DNA of 64,000 bases, from positions 1-64,000 of the forward strand of contig JAHBMJ010000742.1 in NCBI GenBank assembly GCA_018398765.1, written 5' to 3'. This stretch comes from Chromera velia. Lineage: Eukaryota > Sar > Chromeraceae. Position 1 is the first letter of the stretch; each line of letters opens with the position of its first letter. This document shows, in pieces, positions 1-11,672 of this stretch. The notes beneath the pieces were generated by a model. It did not search any database. It saw only the letters and a program-made list of their open reading frames with translations, and was not told where the DNA came from. The translations under genes were made by a program, and so were the position numbers.

Positions 1-379
1 TCCTTTCTCCTCTGAGTCTCGTCCGGACCATCTTCAAAAATCCAGAGAGAGAGAAAGAGAAAAGAGCAATCAGATCGAACACACTGACTGAAAGACCCTA
101 GAAGCCACTAGATCTTATCAACTAGAAGCTTATCATTAGAGTCTCTTAAGATCTTCTTATAGGGAAAGACTGAAGGACGGGATACATTGCATATTCCCGT
201 TCCTTTCATTGTTTAGCCGTTTCATCTCATTGCATTTTATGAGCATGCTACTATTGATTGCAACTAATTCAAATTGCATGAAGAAGCATGCACATGCATG
301 CATGCAGCTCGGCATGGCTCATCAATCTATAAGGCGGCACGTATGGCGGCGGGCACTTCAGGCATGGCGGCTCAATAGC
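1..379. other. Flank left of the copia element, no gene seen
   Basis: This stretch is purine-rich at its start (AGAGAGAGAAAGAG near 45-60) and carries a short GCATGC-rich patch near 285-305. The one small open frame here has no recognisable domain. I see no gene, RNA or element end. Confidence 0.4.
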
Positions 380-562
380 TGTCAATGCACTGCCGTCTCC
401 AGTAAACATTTTGACTGTTGCTAGAAGATGGAGTCGAGAAGACTGAAGAACTTTGCTGTCTGGTAGGTTCAGACTTTCCTGTTTGTTCTGTTCTGTTCAA
501 GTCTATATACTTAGCCATTTCCTAGCTAAGTATAATTTATATTATTATGGCATACCATCACA
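380..562 (+). repeat. 5' LTR of the copia element
   Basis: The 183-bp segment starts TGTCAATGCACTG and ends CATCACA, giving the TG...CA ends usual for LTRs. It matches 6227-6396 at about 94% identity apart from one indel of about 13 bp. Sequence outside the pair diverges at once, which defines the edges. A TGGTATTCC stretch just inside, from about 566, resembles an initiator-Met primer-binding site only weakly. I could not find a matching target-site duplication. Confidence 0.75.
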
Positions 563-618
563 ATTTGGTATTCCCAGGCAGCACATTTGTTTGTCGTTTG
601 CTTGGTTCTCTCCTGTGA

Positions 619-1840
619 ATGAGGAACTTATTTGCGCCTCTTGGTTCCGACTCTCCTGTGTCTTCTGCTCATTTCTCTCCTGTTTTCGCTACTGCATCTG
701 CTACCATGCCTGGCAACGATTCAGCACCGAGTACTTCTTCCGCTTCTTCCGTAGCTGCCATCAAGCTGCCGGATTTGTCGTGGGTTCCCGAGTTGAAGAC
801 GTCTCACGACTGGAAGTCTCAGGAGGAGAAAGTCCGTGTTGCTTTCGCTAAGGACTTCAAGACCTGGCGAAGATCCTTCGAGTACACCACCAAGTTCATT
901 ATGACCTTTGTAGAGAAAGAGGAGCACGTTATCGCTCTCTGGGTCCTTGCCCTCCTTCGTGCATTCAAAGCCTTTCCTTCCCTTCAAGAGGAAGTTCACC
1001 TCTCTGTTGGTGAGGGAAAGGAGAAGGCAGATTTGCTGGAGGCCATCTCAGTTGAGGTTACCAGGCGCAAGTCCCTTGACAAAGATGCTTGGCAGGACAT
1101 CTTCCTGAAGCTGGAGAGAGGGCAGCACGGGAGAGAGGACATCGTCAAGGCCATGAAGCGGTTGAAGGACACCATCCACGAGTGTGGCGCTGTGGGTTAC
1201 AAGCCCGATGCCGACCTCAAGCGTTGTGCATTGAAGAGTATGCTCACCAAGTCCAAGTGGAACGATTCCACTGAGAAGGCCTCTCTGAAGACCGGGAACA
1301 AGGTCTCAGAGCTCACCTACGACGAGATCCTCGTGCACGTTGACACGAAGGTTGACGCCACTGAGGATTATGAGATCACTCGACCTGTTGATGGTCGTTT
1401 GTCTTCTTCCCCCCCCTGGCCAAGCGCAACCACGAGTTTGGCGCTGCAGCTGATCGCTCGCAGCGTCCGAAGGGTTGAGGCAAGGGTTGTCGGGGGAAGA
1501 AGAGCAACCAGAAGGAGAAGTCTTTCCAAGGCGAGGGGGATGAGGAGTCCCAGTCTAGAGCAGCGGCATCGGGTGCTGCGAGTTCTTCCCAGACTTGGCC
1601 ATGCCCCAACTGCGGTCACATGAAGCACCTCGACCCTAAGAAGGGGTGCCCGGCTGCCAACGTTCACTGTAGCTTCGAGAGCTGCGGTATGGTTGGGCAC
1701 TACATGAAGTGTTGCCCCAAGAACCCCAAGAGGAAGCAGCAGCAGGCCAAGGCCGCAGGTGAGTACATTCCCGTGCAGAAGGGAACCATGTTCCAGCTTA
1801 AAGAGGATCGGGAGCGATCCTTCTCTGATGAGGATTTTTG
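619..1840 (+). pseudogene. gag-like part of the copia element
   Basis: This is the first coding part inside the 5' LTR. It starts with a Ser/Ala/Pro-rich leader and continues into a charged helical region typical of copia Gag. It ends with a cysteine/histidine cluster around 1610-1720, including a CX4CX4HX4C zinc knuckle, followed by a basic KNPKRKQQQ tail. The expected role is RNA packaging in a virus-like particle. It is a fossil part, not a host gene. Confidence 0.7.
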
Positions 1841-1989
1841 AAAGGCCCCTGGGCCGCCCCCCCCCAATTCCAGTCCAGCCGGTGGGGGGGGGCAGGGGTC
1901 TCGTCAAAGGCTGGAAGAGAGCGTTTTGTGAGGGTGACCTTACGTAACGCACAGCAGAGTGGGTGGTGTAAAGAGCCAGAGTGGGAGGA

Positions 1990-3560
1990 TGTTTGTGTTT
2001 CTGTCCCAAAGACCCCTGTCGAGTGTTTTGTTGGCATGGTGGGGGATGATGGGGAGTGTATTGCTGACTCCGGTTGCTCGTTAGGTCTTTTCACCCCTGC
2101 GTTCGAGAAGTTCGTTGTCTCTTCTGAAGACCGGTCAGTTGATTTTCGTCTGGCCTCTGATGCTGCCCCCCTCTCTCTGAGAGGGGTCAAGACAGTCCAC
2201 CTTCCGTTTGAGGATAAAAGGGGGAATGTACGCATCGTTCCAGAGGAAGGGTATATTGATAGGTTGATCGGTCGTGCGCTGTTGCCATGCGCGAAGAAGA
2301 AGTTGCACTTGAAGGGGGAAGATTCGTCTGATGATGATTCCGACTCTAGTTGGGTGCGTTTGCAGGACATTCATGGGAGATGGTTCCGAGCTCCCATTGA
2401 TCAGACGGGCATCGTTCCAGTGCTCCGTCTTGCTCAGAACAAAGAGGCCATTGCGGCTTCTTGTGTTTGTCCCCCTGTTTCTACGTTTCCTTTGACAGAG
2501 TCTGCTCTCTCTGGACAGTCTGATCTGTCAGAAGAGAACAAAGCGCATCTGCTCCACGTTCTGCACTCCCGTTTAGGGCATGCCACCGGGCAGCGCCTGA
2601 AGGCTACCTTGAAGGAGAAGGGAGTGGGTGTGCCGTATTCTGTTGGGGAGTACCGAAAGATATGAGACACGTGTAAAGCGTGTCGGGAAGTTAACTTCCG
2701 ACGCAGAAAGTTGAAGCATCAAGGTTCTGCTGCGGGGACACGAAAGCGTGTCCCCAAGCTGCGCGAGGAACCTCCAGTTGACGGAGGCAAAGAGAGGGAG
2801 CGAGAGTCTGAGGGTCCGGAGGGAAGCTTCAATGCTAACATCTACCACGATCTGAAGGACATAAAGAGGAAAGGCATCGGGGGGGTACGCTATGTGTCGG
2901 TGATCGTTGATTTCCACATAGTACGGCGCAAGTCCTTCTGGTGTTATCGCTCCAAAGATCGCACGCTGGCCCATCTGGTTGCTTAAACGTGCAGGTGGGA
3001 GAGGGCTGGGAAAGGGAAGCCGAAGATTGTCCATTCAGACAATGGAGGCGAGTTTATTTACGAACAGTATCGTTTTTTTTGTCAAAGAGAAGGCATTCAT
3101 ACTGAGTTTGGTCTGCCCCGCACTCCTGAAGTGCAGGCAATAGTTGAAAAAGTGAATGACGAGTTCTTTTCTCTTTTGAACAAGCTGTTTTTGCAACGTT
3201 CTCTCCCTTTTTATGTCTAGCCTGTTTTTATCCCTGGTGTTGCAAATGCGTTGAATGAGGTCGTTCATGCTTCGACTAGCCGTTCACCGAACTGTTCTTT
3301 GTTTGGCAAGAGGTCGGGTGTCCCTCCTGTTGCTGCGGGGGATGTTGTTCGCTTGGCAGACCCTTCCCGCCGGCAGAATTTCGTTGCTGGTGGGCCCTTC
3401 GAAAAGAGCGAGCGTGCTCTGTTCGGGGGGGTCATTAGCCCACAGTCTGTCTCTGTCTTGCTTCGGTGGGGGGGGCAGTGGAGAACTCTGCGTATACATC
3501 CGATGCACATTCAGTTGGAGTCGTGGCTGGGGGTCAAGCGAATTGACTTTGATGAAGACG
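1990..3560 (+). pseudogene. Protease and integrase part of the copia element
   Basis: Near 2030-2100 the translation has an aspartic-protease active-site signature (ADSGCS). Near 2545-2610 it has the HSRLGHATGQRL segment that typically precedes copia integrase. Integrase-like pieces follow (VSVIVDF, then HSDNGGEF near 3030-3055, which fits the D,D-35-E core). The region is decayed. Family assignment rests on motif order. Confidence 0.65.
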
Positions 3561-4379
3561 GCAGGAGCGACGTAGTTGCGGAGAGGGAGAGTGATTCCGT
3601 TATTGGAAGAGGTTCGGTTTGGGTTAGTTGGGGGGAGGAGGACAATCGATCAGATGCGGAAGCTGAAATCGGGGGTGATCCTTCCGATGACGGCGTTGCA
3701 GAGCCAAGCGATCGCCTTCCCCCGTCACCTGGTGGCGTTCGTGCCCCTGGGCCACCCCTCTGAGGTGTTCTGGCTCGTTGGTCGGGGGCTGCTCTGTTTT
3801 CTGGACAGGTTGTGAGGGAAGGGGCAAAGCAGACGTATGGCATTACTGCTGCTCGGTTGAGAGAGGGGGATGATGGTGTGTTCCATCCTGTTGAGCTTGA
3901 AAAGGTGAAACAGAAAGACATTGTGGAAAGATTTGAGATCTCTCCTGATGGTCGTCTTCCCCAGTCTATTCTCGACAGACTAGCCAAGCAGGCCCCTCCG
4001 TCTCCTAATTCTTCAGACCCTCCTGTCCCTCCTGTCCCTGACAGTGAAATCCCTGTAGACGTCGATGTTGTTGTTGAGCAAGCCGCAGAGGAAGCTGCGA
4101 CTGCCGAGTTTATTAGGTGGTCTGAGATGTCAAAGAGTCAGAGAGAGAGACATGTGAGGGAGAGAAGGAAGAGAAGGAGAGAGTTGAAGGAAACCCGCAT
4201 TGCAAAAGCGTTTGACAGCCATTTGGAAATCGCATGTGCAGTGATGAAGGCTGAGAAGGCGCGAAAGCTGTTGCAGAGAGAGAATGATGCGAAAAGTCAC
4301 ATCATTGCCACTGAAGAAGGGGTAGCTCAGGGCTTATTCAAAGAGTCCGATCGGAAAGAGCTTGCCAGGTGGTCTTTAT

Positions 4380-5824
4380 GCTCTGTGTTTGATCTCTCCT
4401 CTCAGATGTTGCAGACTGAGCAGAGAGTGAAAGCCGTCTCTCTCCGTTGGGTTCAAATATGGAAGCTGAAAGACAGAAAGCGAGTTGCCAAGTCCCGTCT
4501 TGTGGCAAGGGGGTTTCAGGACTCGCGTGATTGGGGAATGTTGGAGACTTACTCCGGTACAGCAGACCCTAGCCTTACCAGAGTTACGTTTCTGTGGGCA
4601 GTCTCTCGCAGACTGCAGGCGGTCAAGATAGATATCTCGACGGCATTTCTCCAGCCCCCCATAAAGGACGCTGTGTGGCTATGTCTCCCTTCTGACCTTT
4701 CTGTGGAGGTCTATCCAGGACTCCATGCGGGTGTATTCGTTTGCATCCAAAAGGCTGTGTACAGCCTAAAGACCGCCCCAAAGGTGTACACCTCCTACTT
4801 TAAGAAGAAGGTGCATTCATTGGGGTGGACTGAGATCTCAGAATCTATTCTGGTCAGAAAAAATCGGAAGGGAGAGCATGTTGCGTTGCTTGTTACGCAT
4901 GTCGACGATCTTTTTCTGTTTTCTCCTTCTGTTGATGAAGATGTCAAAGGAATTCAGGGGTTGTTCGATATTGAAAAGCCAGAAAGAATGGATAATGGAG
5001 AGTTACATCTGTATGTTGGTATGTCCATTTATATGTGTCCAGGTGAGATGTTACTCGATCAGTCGAGTTACATTCAAGGGATGTCTGAGGGTGTGAGTGA
5101 GAAAGCAAGAAAGCCGTTGACAGAGAAGGACCTTTTGCTGCCTGAGGAGAAGGATGTGGATCTGTCTCTGCACGCTGAACAGCAGAAGAATGTTGGTTGT
5201 TTGGGATGGGCGGTCAAGACCCAACCCTCTCTGTCCTTTCTCTTTTCTTACCTGTCTCGCTTGAACTCTCGTCCGTCCCGTTCGTCTGTTCTTGCGATAG
5301 AGAAGGCTCTCTGGTATGCCAGAGAGACTGCTCGTCCACTGCGTCTCTCTTCTGTCTCTTCTGTCCCCTATCTGTTAGTTTGGGAGGATGCGAGTTATGA
5401 GTTAGCAAAGAAGGAAGGGAGGTTGGGAATTGAGATGCAGTTGGTGGATGAAAGTGAGATCGCGAATCTTGAGAAGATAAACGAGGATGACACCGTGTTT
5501 TGGCTCAGCAAGAAGCTGGTAAGAAAACTAGGGTCAACGACTTCAGCTGAGTTGCTTGCCATGCGTAATGCAGTCAAGTCCTCTTGGTCGATCGCTCACT
5601 TAGTCAAAAAGTTGTGGGGAAAGATGCCTCTTGTTGTTGTTGTGACTGACTCGCAGCCGTTGATGTTTCAGTTGAGTAGCAAGCAGTGTAAGAGCGAGCC
5701 TCGCATGCAGGGTGAGTTAGAGTATGTGTTGGAGAACCGTGCAGAGTTGGGGGCGAAGGTGAAGTGGGTTCAGTCAGGTTCCATGCGTGCAGACAGACAG
5801 ATGAAGTTCCTTCGTTGCAGTTGA
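4380..5824 (+). pseudogene. Reverse transcriptase and RNase H part of the copia element
   Basis: This is the best-preserved part. It shows the copia RT opening (KSRLVARGFQ), an acidic motif A (VKIDISTAFLQPP), and the catalytic THVDDLFLF, which corresponds to the copia YVDD box. It ends in an RNase H-like region with TTSAELLAMRNA and VVTDSQPL. The long frame from 3812 also includes a linker of charged, low-complexity sequence before the RT. Confidence 0.85.
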
Positions 5825-6226
5825 CTGTTTCCAAGTTTCTTCTCTTTCAGTGTGTCTTCCCTGCTCGCGTTCGCAGTTCAGACAGGGGGTGATCTGTGAG
5901 AGAAAGTACATGTGGGGCGGCGTGTCGAGGCGGCGCGCTGGGCGGGCCGCGCAGATCTTTAGTGGGCCGAGGCCTGCATGCATGCGTCAAACTGAATGCG
6001 TCATTCTTTCAAATTGTTCAGACTGAAATTGAGTGTATGCACCAGGGATACTTGAGTCGGGCTTGAATATGCTTGAATGTGAGCTCGTATGATTGAAGGA
6101 AACTGTGAGTGCGATCAGTCTGTCAGTGGTTGAAAGTGATAGGATGGCAGTTCAATCAGTCAGACACACACTGGTGCGTGGACGTGGGTCGTACAGTTTC
6201 TCATGTTGAAGCAGTGACAGAATCGC

Positions 6227-6396
6227 TGTCAATGCACTGCCGTCTCCAGTAAACATTTTGACTGTTGCTAGAAGATGGACTGGAGAAGACTGAAGAACTT
6301 TGCTGTCTGGCAGGTTCAGACTTTCCTGTTTGTTCTGTTCTGTTCAAGTCTATGTACTTGGCCGTTCCCTAGCTAAGTATATAGCGTACCGTCACA
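6227..6396 (+). repeat. 3' LTR of the copia element
   Basis: 170 bp, TGTCAATGCACTG to CCGTCACA, pairing with 380-562. The copies share the GTTCTGTTCTGTTC block. No clear polypurine tract is visible immediately upstream. Confidence 0.75.
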
Positions 6397-6465
6397 GAAG
6401 GGACGTTCTTGGACCTCCTCCATGCAGCTAAAGAATTTTTGGACGTCTTGTAGAGGACTTCCTTT

Positions 6466-7867
6466 ATGGCCCATTCTGGCATTGAGACAAAGGCAAAACC
6501 GAAAAAAACCCAACGCAGGAAACGGTGTTCCCATGCCCCATCTTCTTCCACCATTGAAGATGTTTGTATTGCAGAAGCAGTTGGGGATGTGAAGAACGAG
6601 ACTGCAGATGCAGTTGCGGGTGATATAAGGACAAGATTACCCTTCCCCCCTCCATTGATACTCTGTGTTTGACATCTGCCCCCCCACACAGACTCCCATC
6701 TCCAGCTCCTGCCCAAGTTGGTGCAGAATCTCCTTCCACCGTCGTTGAGGTCGAGGTGATACCCTCAGAGTCTCTTCCTTTTATTAAACTTTCTTCCTTT
6801 GACGCTGCGTGTGAGCAGCCCCCAGCAACAGCAAATGGAGGTGGGTGTGGCTCTGCCCCTACCCCGTCACTCAGCCCTAGACTCAACCTTGTATGTTTCC
6901 CAGGCCTGACAGTGTCCTGTATGACAGCGTGGCAGGGCAGCCGTCTCCTGCACATGTGTTCCAGGAAGAAACCGAGGTTGAAACAGAGGTATCCCCATGC
7001 ATGGAGGAGCATCCTGTCTCCCCTCCCTCCCACCAATCTGCCCCTCTTCCCCCCCAAAGGGGATCGCAGGGAAAGAAAAAGAATCAATCTCATTGTATAC
7101 CATGACGCCGTAGGGCACGCGTGTAACTTAAAGACAAAATCATTAACAAGCCAGAGGCAGACATCCCTGCTTCCTCATGTAGCCCCCACATACTTCCGCA
7201 AGATGAAGGGGCCCCACCTTCCTCCTACAAGGACGTCTCTCTATGTCAGCATCCAGATGACCCACCGCTCATCCCCCAGGTCGAATCCGCAGTCAATAAA
7301 GACAGGGATGGGCTTCCCTATTCTGCCGTCTTGCCTGCACCCAACCTAATTTCCGAATCTAAGCAATCAAGTCCTCTTCCTTTCCCCATTCACGAGCACT
7401 TCAGAACCTCCTAGTCCTGGGCTGGCCAGTGCAGCAGTTGCTGCATCTGACTGTGCCATTCCGTCTCCAGCAGACCCGCACCCAGTCGAGAACCCCCAAC
7501 CGCCTGCAGACGTCAACCAACTAAAATCTGCAGTAGACGAGTCTGTCACCAATATCCAGGCTGAGCACCCTGAACCTTCAGAACGCCCCCCTATAGGTGG
7601 CAGTAAAAAGTGGACAAGCACGCTGCGAAGAAGGACAAGAAGAAGGGGAACGGGGGGTCATTCAAAGAAGTCTGCCCTCAGCCTACCATGATGAGTGGTA
7701 TGATCGCCATGCTATATGAGTCGGACGACGGCGTTGATTGGAGTCCTCCAAGAGTTGGACCATGCTACAACTGCGGCATTTATAAGTCGGATTTTGTGAT
7801 GATGTCTGCAGTTCGTTTTGGATCTCCGACCGTGGCTGGGGTGTACTCTCAGTCTGAGATCACTTAG
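6466..7867 (+). other. Proline-rich coding-like debris, unassigned
   Basis: Several short plus-strand frames follow one another: a basic stretch (KAKPKKTQRRKR) at 6466-6672, proline/serine-rich sequence at 6670-7600, then a lysine-rich start with CYNC near 7610-7867. Composition resembles the Pro/Ser-rich, basic ORF1 of the LINE at 50-57 kb, but I see no shared motif that proves kinship. I do not recognise a domain and cannot build one consistent frame. It may be an old retroelement ORF1 or unrelated host exons. Confidence 0.25.
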
Positions 7868-8455
7868 AGGTGTAAGACAGGGGGGTGTTCTTCTGTCTAA
7901 GACCTTACGGAAGACAGCATGGAGTCCGCATCCTTGTGTGCTTTACTTTGCCGTATTTACTTCTCAGTATGTCTATCTATTGAGTCTGCAATTTGTTTAA
8001 TTGTTTGTTTTATGTTCAGAGAGTTTGATTCTCAGACGTCTGTCTCCATTCAATGAAGTAAGGGAAATGAAAACAGCTTAAAAAGAGAAAGAGAGGGAAA
8101 GATCTTACGTCTAAGAGACTTCTATCAACTTCTATCGTTTTCTGATGTTTCCTGTACTGATTTCTTTTTCTTTATTCCTCTCCCCCCTGACCTTTTACGC
8201 TAGTAAATCCGTTTGTCTCATTCCTCCTCCATCTCTGCCGTGCGGCCCACTTACGCTGCAAGAGACCTTTGCTGGTCCCCAGTCTGTATGAGTTGAACTG
8301 TGTCACACTTCTTTGTTTACCATTCTTACCGTTCATCAATTCATCTCTTCACCACCTGCACTTGCAGCATCACCGTCAACCATCGTCTATCTTCTTCACT
8401 TTCACGTTGGTATGTTTTGTGCTCAAGAGACACAGACACACACATATGCACACAC
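7868..8455. other. Non-coding stretch, nothing recognised
   Basis: No convincing exon, repeat end or RNA gene seen. The small frames on the plus strand near 8270-8455 lead straight into the CA microsatellite and are probably chance. Confidence 0.35.
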
Positions 8456-8480
8456 ACGCCTACACACGCACACACACACA

Positions 8481-8522
<42 letters not shown>

Positions 8523-8605
8523 TACACACACAAAGAAAACGACAGAAGGAGAGAAAGAAAGAAAGAAAAAAAGAAAGAAAGAAAGAAAAAGAAAAGGGAT
8601 GTATG
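8456..8605. repeat. (CA)n followed by (GAAA)n microsatellites
   Basis: An ACAC-rich tract at about 8441-8531 is followed directly by GAAA/GAAAG repeats to about 8600. The long frames crossing it (His-Thr and Lys-Glu runs in all phases) are products of the repeats and not genes. Confidence 0.9.
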
Positions 8606-9594
8606 TTATGAATCACCCTGGTTCATACCTAACGTCTGGCTTGTGTATGCTTGTGTGTGTCGCGGGTTAGCCTCGTCCCTTGCGGTACAACTAGTACGCC
8701 GCCCTTACAGTGCCTGTCAATCGGCCCCGGATGGCAAGCGTGTGGGCCTATCGTATTTATTAGCATGCAGCGAGTGATCGATCGATGTATATCCTCACAC
8801 CCAAAGAGTGTGATCGTTATCTTTGTCTAGTGCTAGGTCTGGTGATTGTGCTTAGTACTGGACTGACACTCCTCCTGACTGATGGAGTCCAACCTACGTG
8901 AATCTGTCAGCTAAGCCCACTAGTCGATCCTCCACCTTAATAGTTCTTATCACATATAAATTGATATAATCTAGTGATATAATAGTATAGCTTGGCCTTT
9001 CGGTTTTGAAATTAATATAACTTCAAAGTTTTTTATGAAGGACGGCCCGGGATTAGTTTATGGTAGTAGATGCAATTGAATAAAACTCGAATTCCAGTTT
9101 CGACGCAGCAATTCAGCCAGCAATTAAGACAGTCACATACTAAATTCAGTCATGCTCCATTCCTTGTATGTAGTCACAGTATGCAGTAGTATGCATGCGC
9201 CCTGATAAGAGCTATACGTTTCATAAATCGACGCTTGTGCCAAGGGGCCTCTTCGAGCTTCCCGGCCCTAGCAGCACCAGCAGAAACAAACAATTGATTA
9301 ACTTCTACGCTCTACGCTCGCAACCGGCCTGTCTCTTTGATGCCTGTCTCCCAATTCTAGAAAGTGATTAACTGATCAACTCCACCGGCGACTTAACAAA
9401 CAACAACCATGCATGTATGTGCCGCCCGGGAGCTTAGCGCTCCAACTGGGGTTAGGCATCCTCTAACTAACTCTAACTAACTAACTAAGCTGAGAGTCAG
9501 AAGGATAGACTCGACAGACCATGTCATGCAGGCAGGATCGATCGAGGGCCATCGATCCTTGCAAGAACATACAGTCAGATTTTGTTAATTCAGA
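8606..9594. other. Intergenic stretch downstream of the kinase gene
   Basis: No gene seen. The region contains AT-rich patches (8940-9030), CTAACTAA runs near 9460-9490, and the 3' flank of the minus-strand kinase whose stop codon is at 9595-9597. No clear polyadenylation signal stands out. Confidence 0.4.
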
Positions 9595-11633
9595 TCAGAT
9601 GAGCTCCCTCAACGTGTCTTGGATGACCTGTGCACTCAGAGGTTTGTGCAGGACTCTCACGGCCCCCGCACTGAGGAATTGGTTGGTCGTTTCGTCAGAG
9701 GTCTCGCCTGTCAAGCCAATCACCACCGACCCCTTTTTCTTGTTCTCTCCTTCCCCTGCCCCCTCACTGCAAGCGAAGTGGGTGACGATCTGTCGGACCG
9801 CCTCTGGCCCCTCCAACCCCGGCATATTGTTGTCCATCAGAATCAGCCTGAACTTGTTGGAGTGTGCAGACTGGACGCAAAGCTCTACTGCCTTCGTACC
9901 ACTCTCACACGTCTGAACAGAGAACCCGAGCCGCTTGATTGCAGCCTCGCCGCACATCAAACAAAATCGATCGTCGTCAACAATCAAGACGTCTGCAGTG
10001 AATCCCGTCTCTTCCCTGCTTTCATTTTTGTCTCCACGCAATGGAGTACCGCAGAGAGGGGACTTATGAGGAGAGGAGCCTGGAAAGAGAGTGGAAGCGG
10101 AAGCTTCTTGCCTGTCTTTTGCAACAAGTTCTCTTTGAGGTTTCTTCTTGTCTTCCAATGTGAGAGAAGAAGAAGCCGGCGAAGAAAAAGACAAAGAGCC
10201 CTGAGCTGCAATAGTCTGTGAAGGCGCCTTTGAATCGACTGCCGCCGCCGGTTTGGATTTCGGGTTCTTCTCCGTCTCTTCCTTATGGAACACAGAGGGG
10301 GACGGGGAAAGAATCCTCACGTCGACTGCTGCTGCTGCTGTTTGGGTGTGTTCTCCCTGATGTTTCTCTACCTCTGCCTGAATGCCTTCGCATCCTCTCG
10401 TGTTTCGAACAATAGGCAGAAAGATTTGGAAGAAAAACTCAGACCCCAACCCCCTTCCCTCACTTGTGACTCCGATCTCTCCCCCACCGTGCGCTTCAAT
10501 GAAGCTCTTGCAGATACACAAACCCAATCCTGTGCCGCCTCCATTCTGCAACTCCCCCGCCCTCACCTGCCCATACGGTCTAAACAATTTCCCCAAATCC
10601 TCTGCGGACAGCCCAGGTCCGGTGTCCCTCACAGACACTCTGAATACAAGAGGACCTGCCAGTCTGAGACTACCCATGTCGTGTTCGTTTGACTCTTCGT
10701 GAACCTGCTCAGGCGGCGGTCGTATGGTCTCTGTGTTGGTGCGGGCGCTGCTGTCAGATAAGGAGGAATTCAGACTGCCCCCCCGTACCTCTCTTCCCGT
10801 GTTCATCTCACTCACAGCTGCAATCCACTGATGCTGGTGTTCAGCAGCCGCTGTTTCACCCGTCTGCCCACTGGCTGCACCCTTCCCCTGCCCTGAAGAC
10901 TTCGACAAGAACGCACTCGAAGTCTGAATGATGCGCCGTCCGAAAGTTCTCAACGAAGAAAAATTCTTTTCTCTTTTCTTTCCTTCTCCTCCTTCCGTTT
11001 CCTCTCTCTCCTTCTGTGCTTCCGTCTGTCTTCTCCTTCCCTGGACGATCTCTCGGTACTCGGTCTTTTCCTCCTCAGTGGGGAGACGGAGCGTGGCCTG
11101 CAGAGTCACTGACCTGCATGGACCCCACGCATGATGGAAGGAAATGAGGAGATCATTGGAGAGTGCATGAGAGAAAGCAACGGAAATATGTGTGTGATTG
11201 ATTGCATCGCTATAGCTCGTCAGAAGGGTGTGTGCAGACAGAGAGAGAGCAGTCTCTGCCTCACTGTTCCCTCAACCTGTTGCCCTAGAGTCTTGCAAGA
11301 CGTACATGCATAAGCAAGAGCACGTCCCTGGGACGAAGAACAGGTACGTGCACACAAACTCGTCTCACACACGCGAGAGAGAGAGAGCGGGAGAGTCATG
11401 TACGTAGGCACACACAGATACTGTATGGATAGATAGAAGTGTGCGAACAGAAAGAGAAACCGACCCCCTCTTGGTGAACTTCTTCGCGTTCGACATCAAG
11501 TTGGACACCACCTGCAGGCACCAGTCCCCCACAAGCAGGCAGGAACACGAAATCAGACGAGCCCAACGGTGAAGAAATGAGGACAGATCGACAGAAAAAC
11601 AAGGAGGCCGGAAGACTCACAGAGAGACGGACT

Positions 11634-11672
<39 letters not shown>

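Larger units (their letters stand above)
380..6396 (+). mobile_element. Ty1/copia LTR retrotransposon, broken
   Basis: A 6.0 kb element bounded by 170-183 bp LTRs. Between them, in order on the plus strand, lie a gag-like region with a CCHC knuckle, an aspartic protease (DSG), a GAG-pre-integrase HxxLGH segment, integrase remnants, and a reverse transcriptase with RNase H. Protease, integrase, RT is the copia order. The reading frame is broken in several places (about five), so this is a fossil. LTR divergence of about 6% indicates an older insertion than the chromovirus at 16-27 kb. The LTRs are short for this family. Confidence 0.88.
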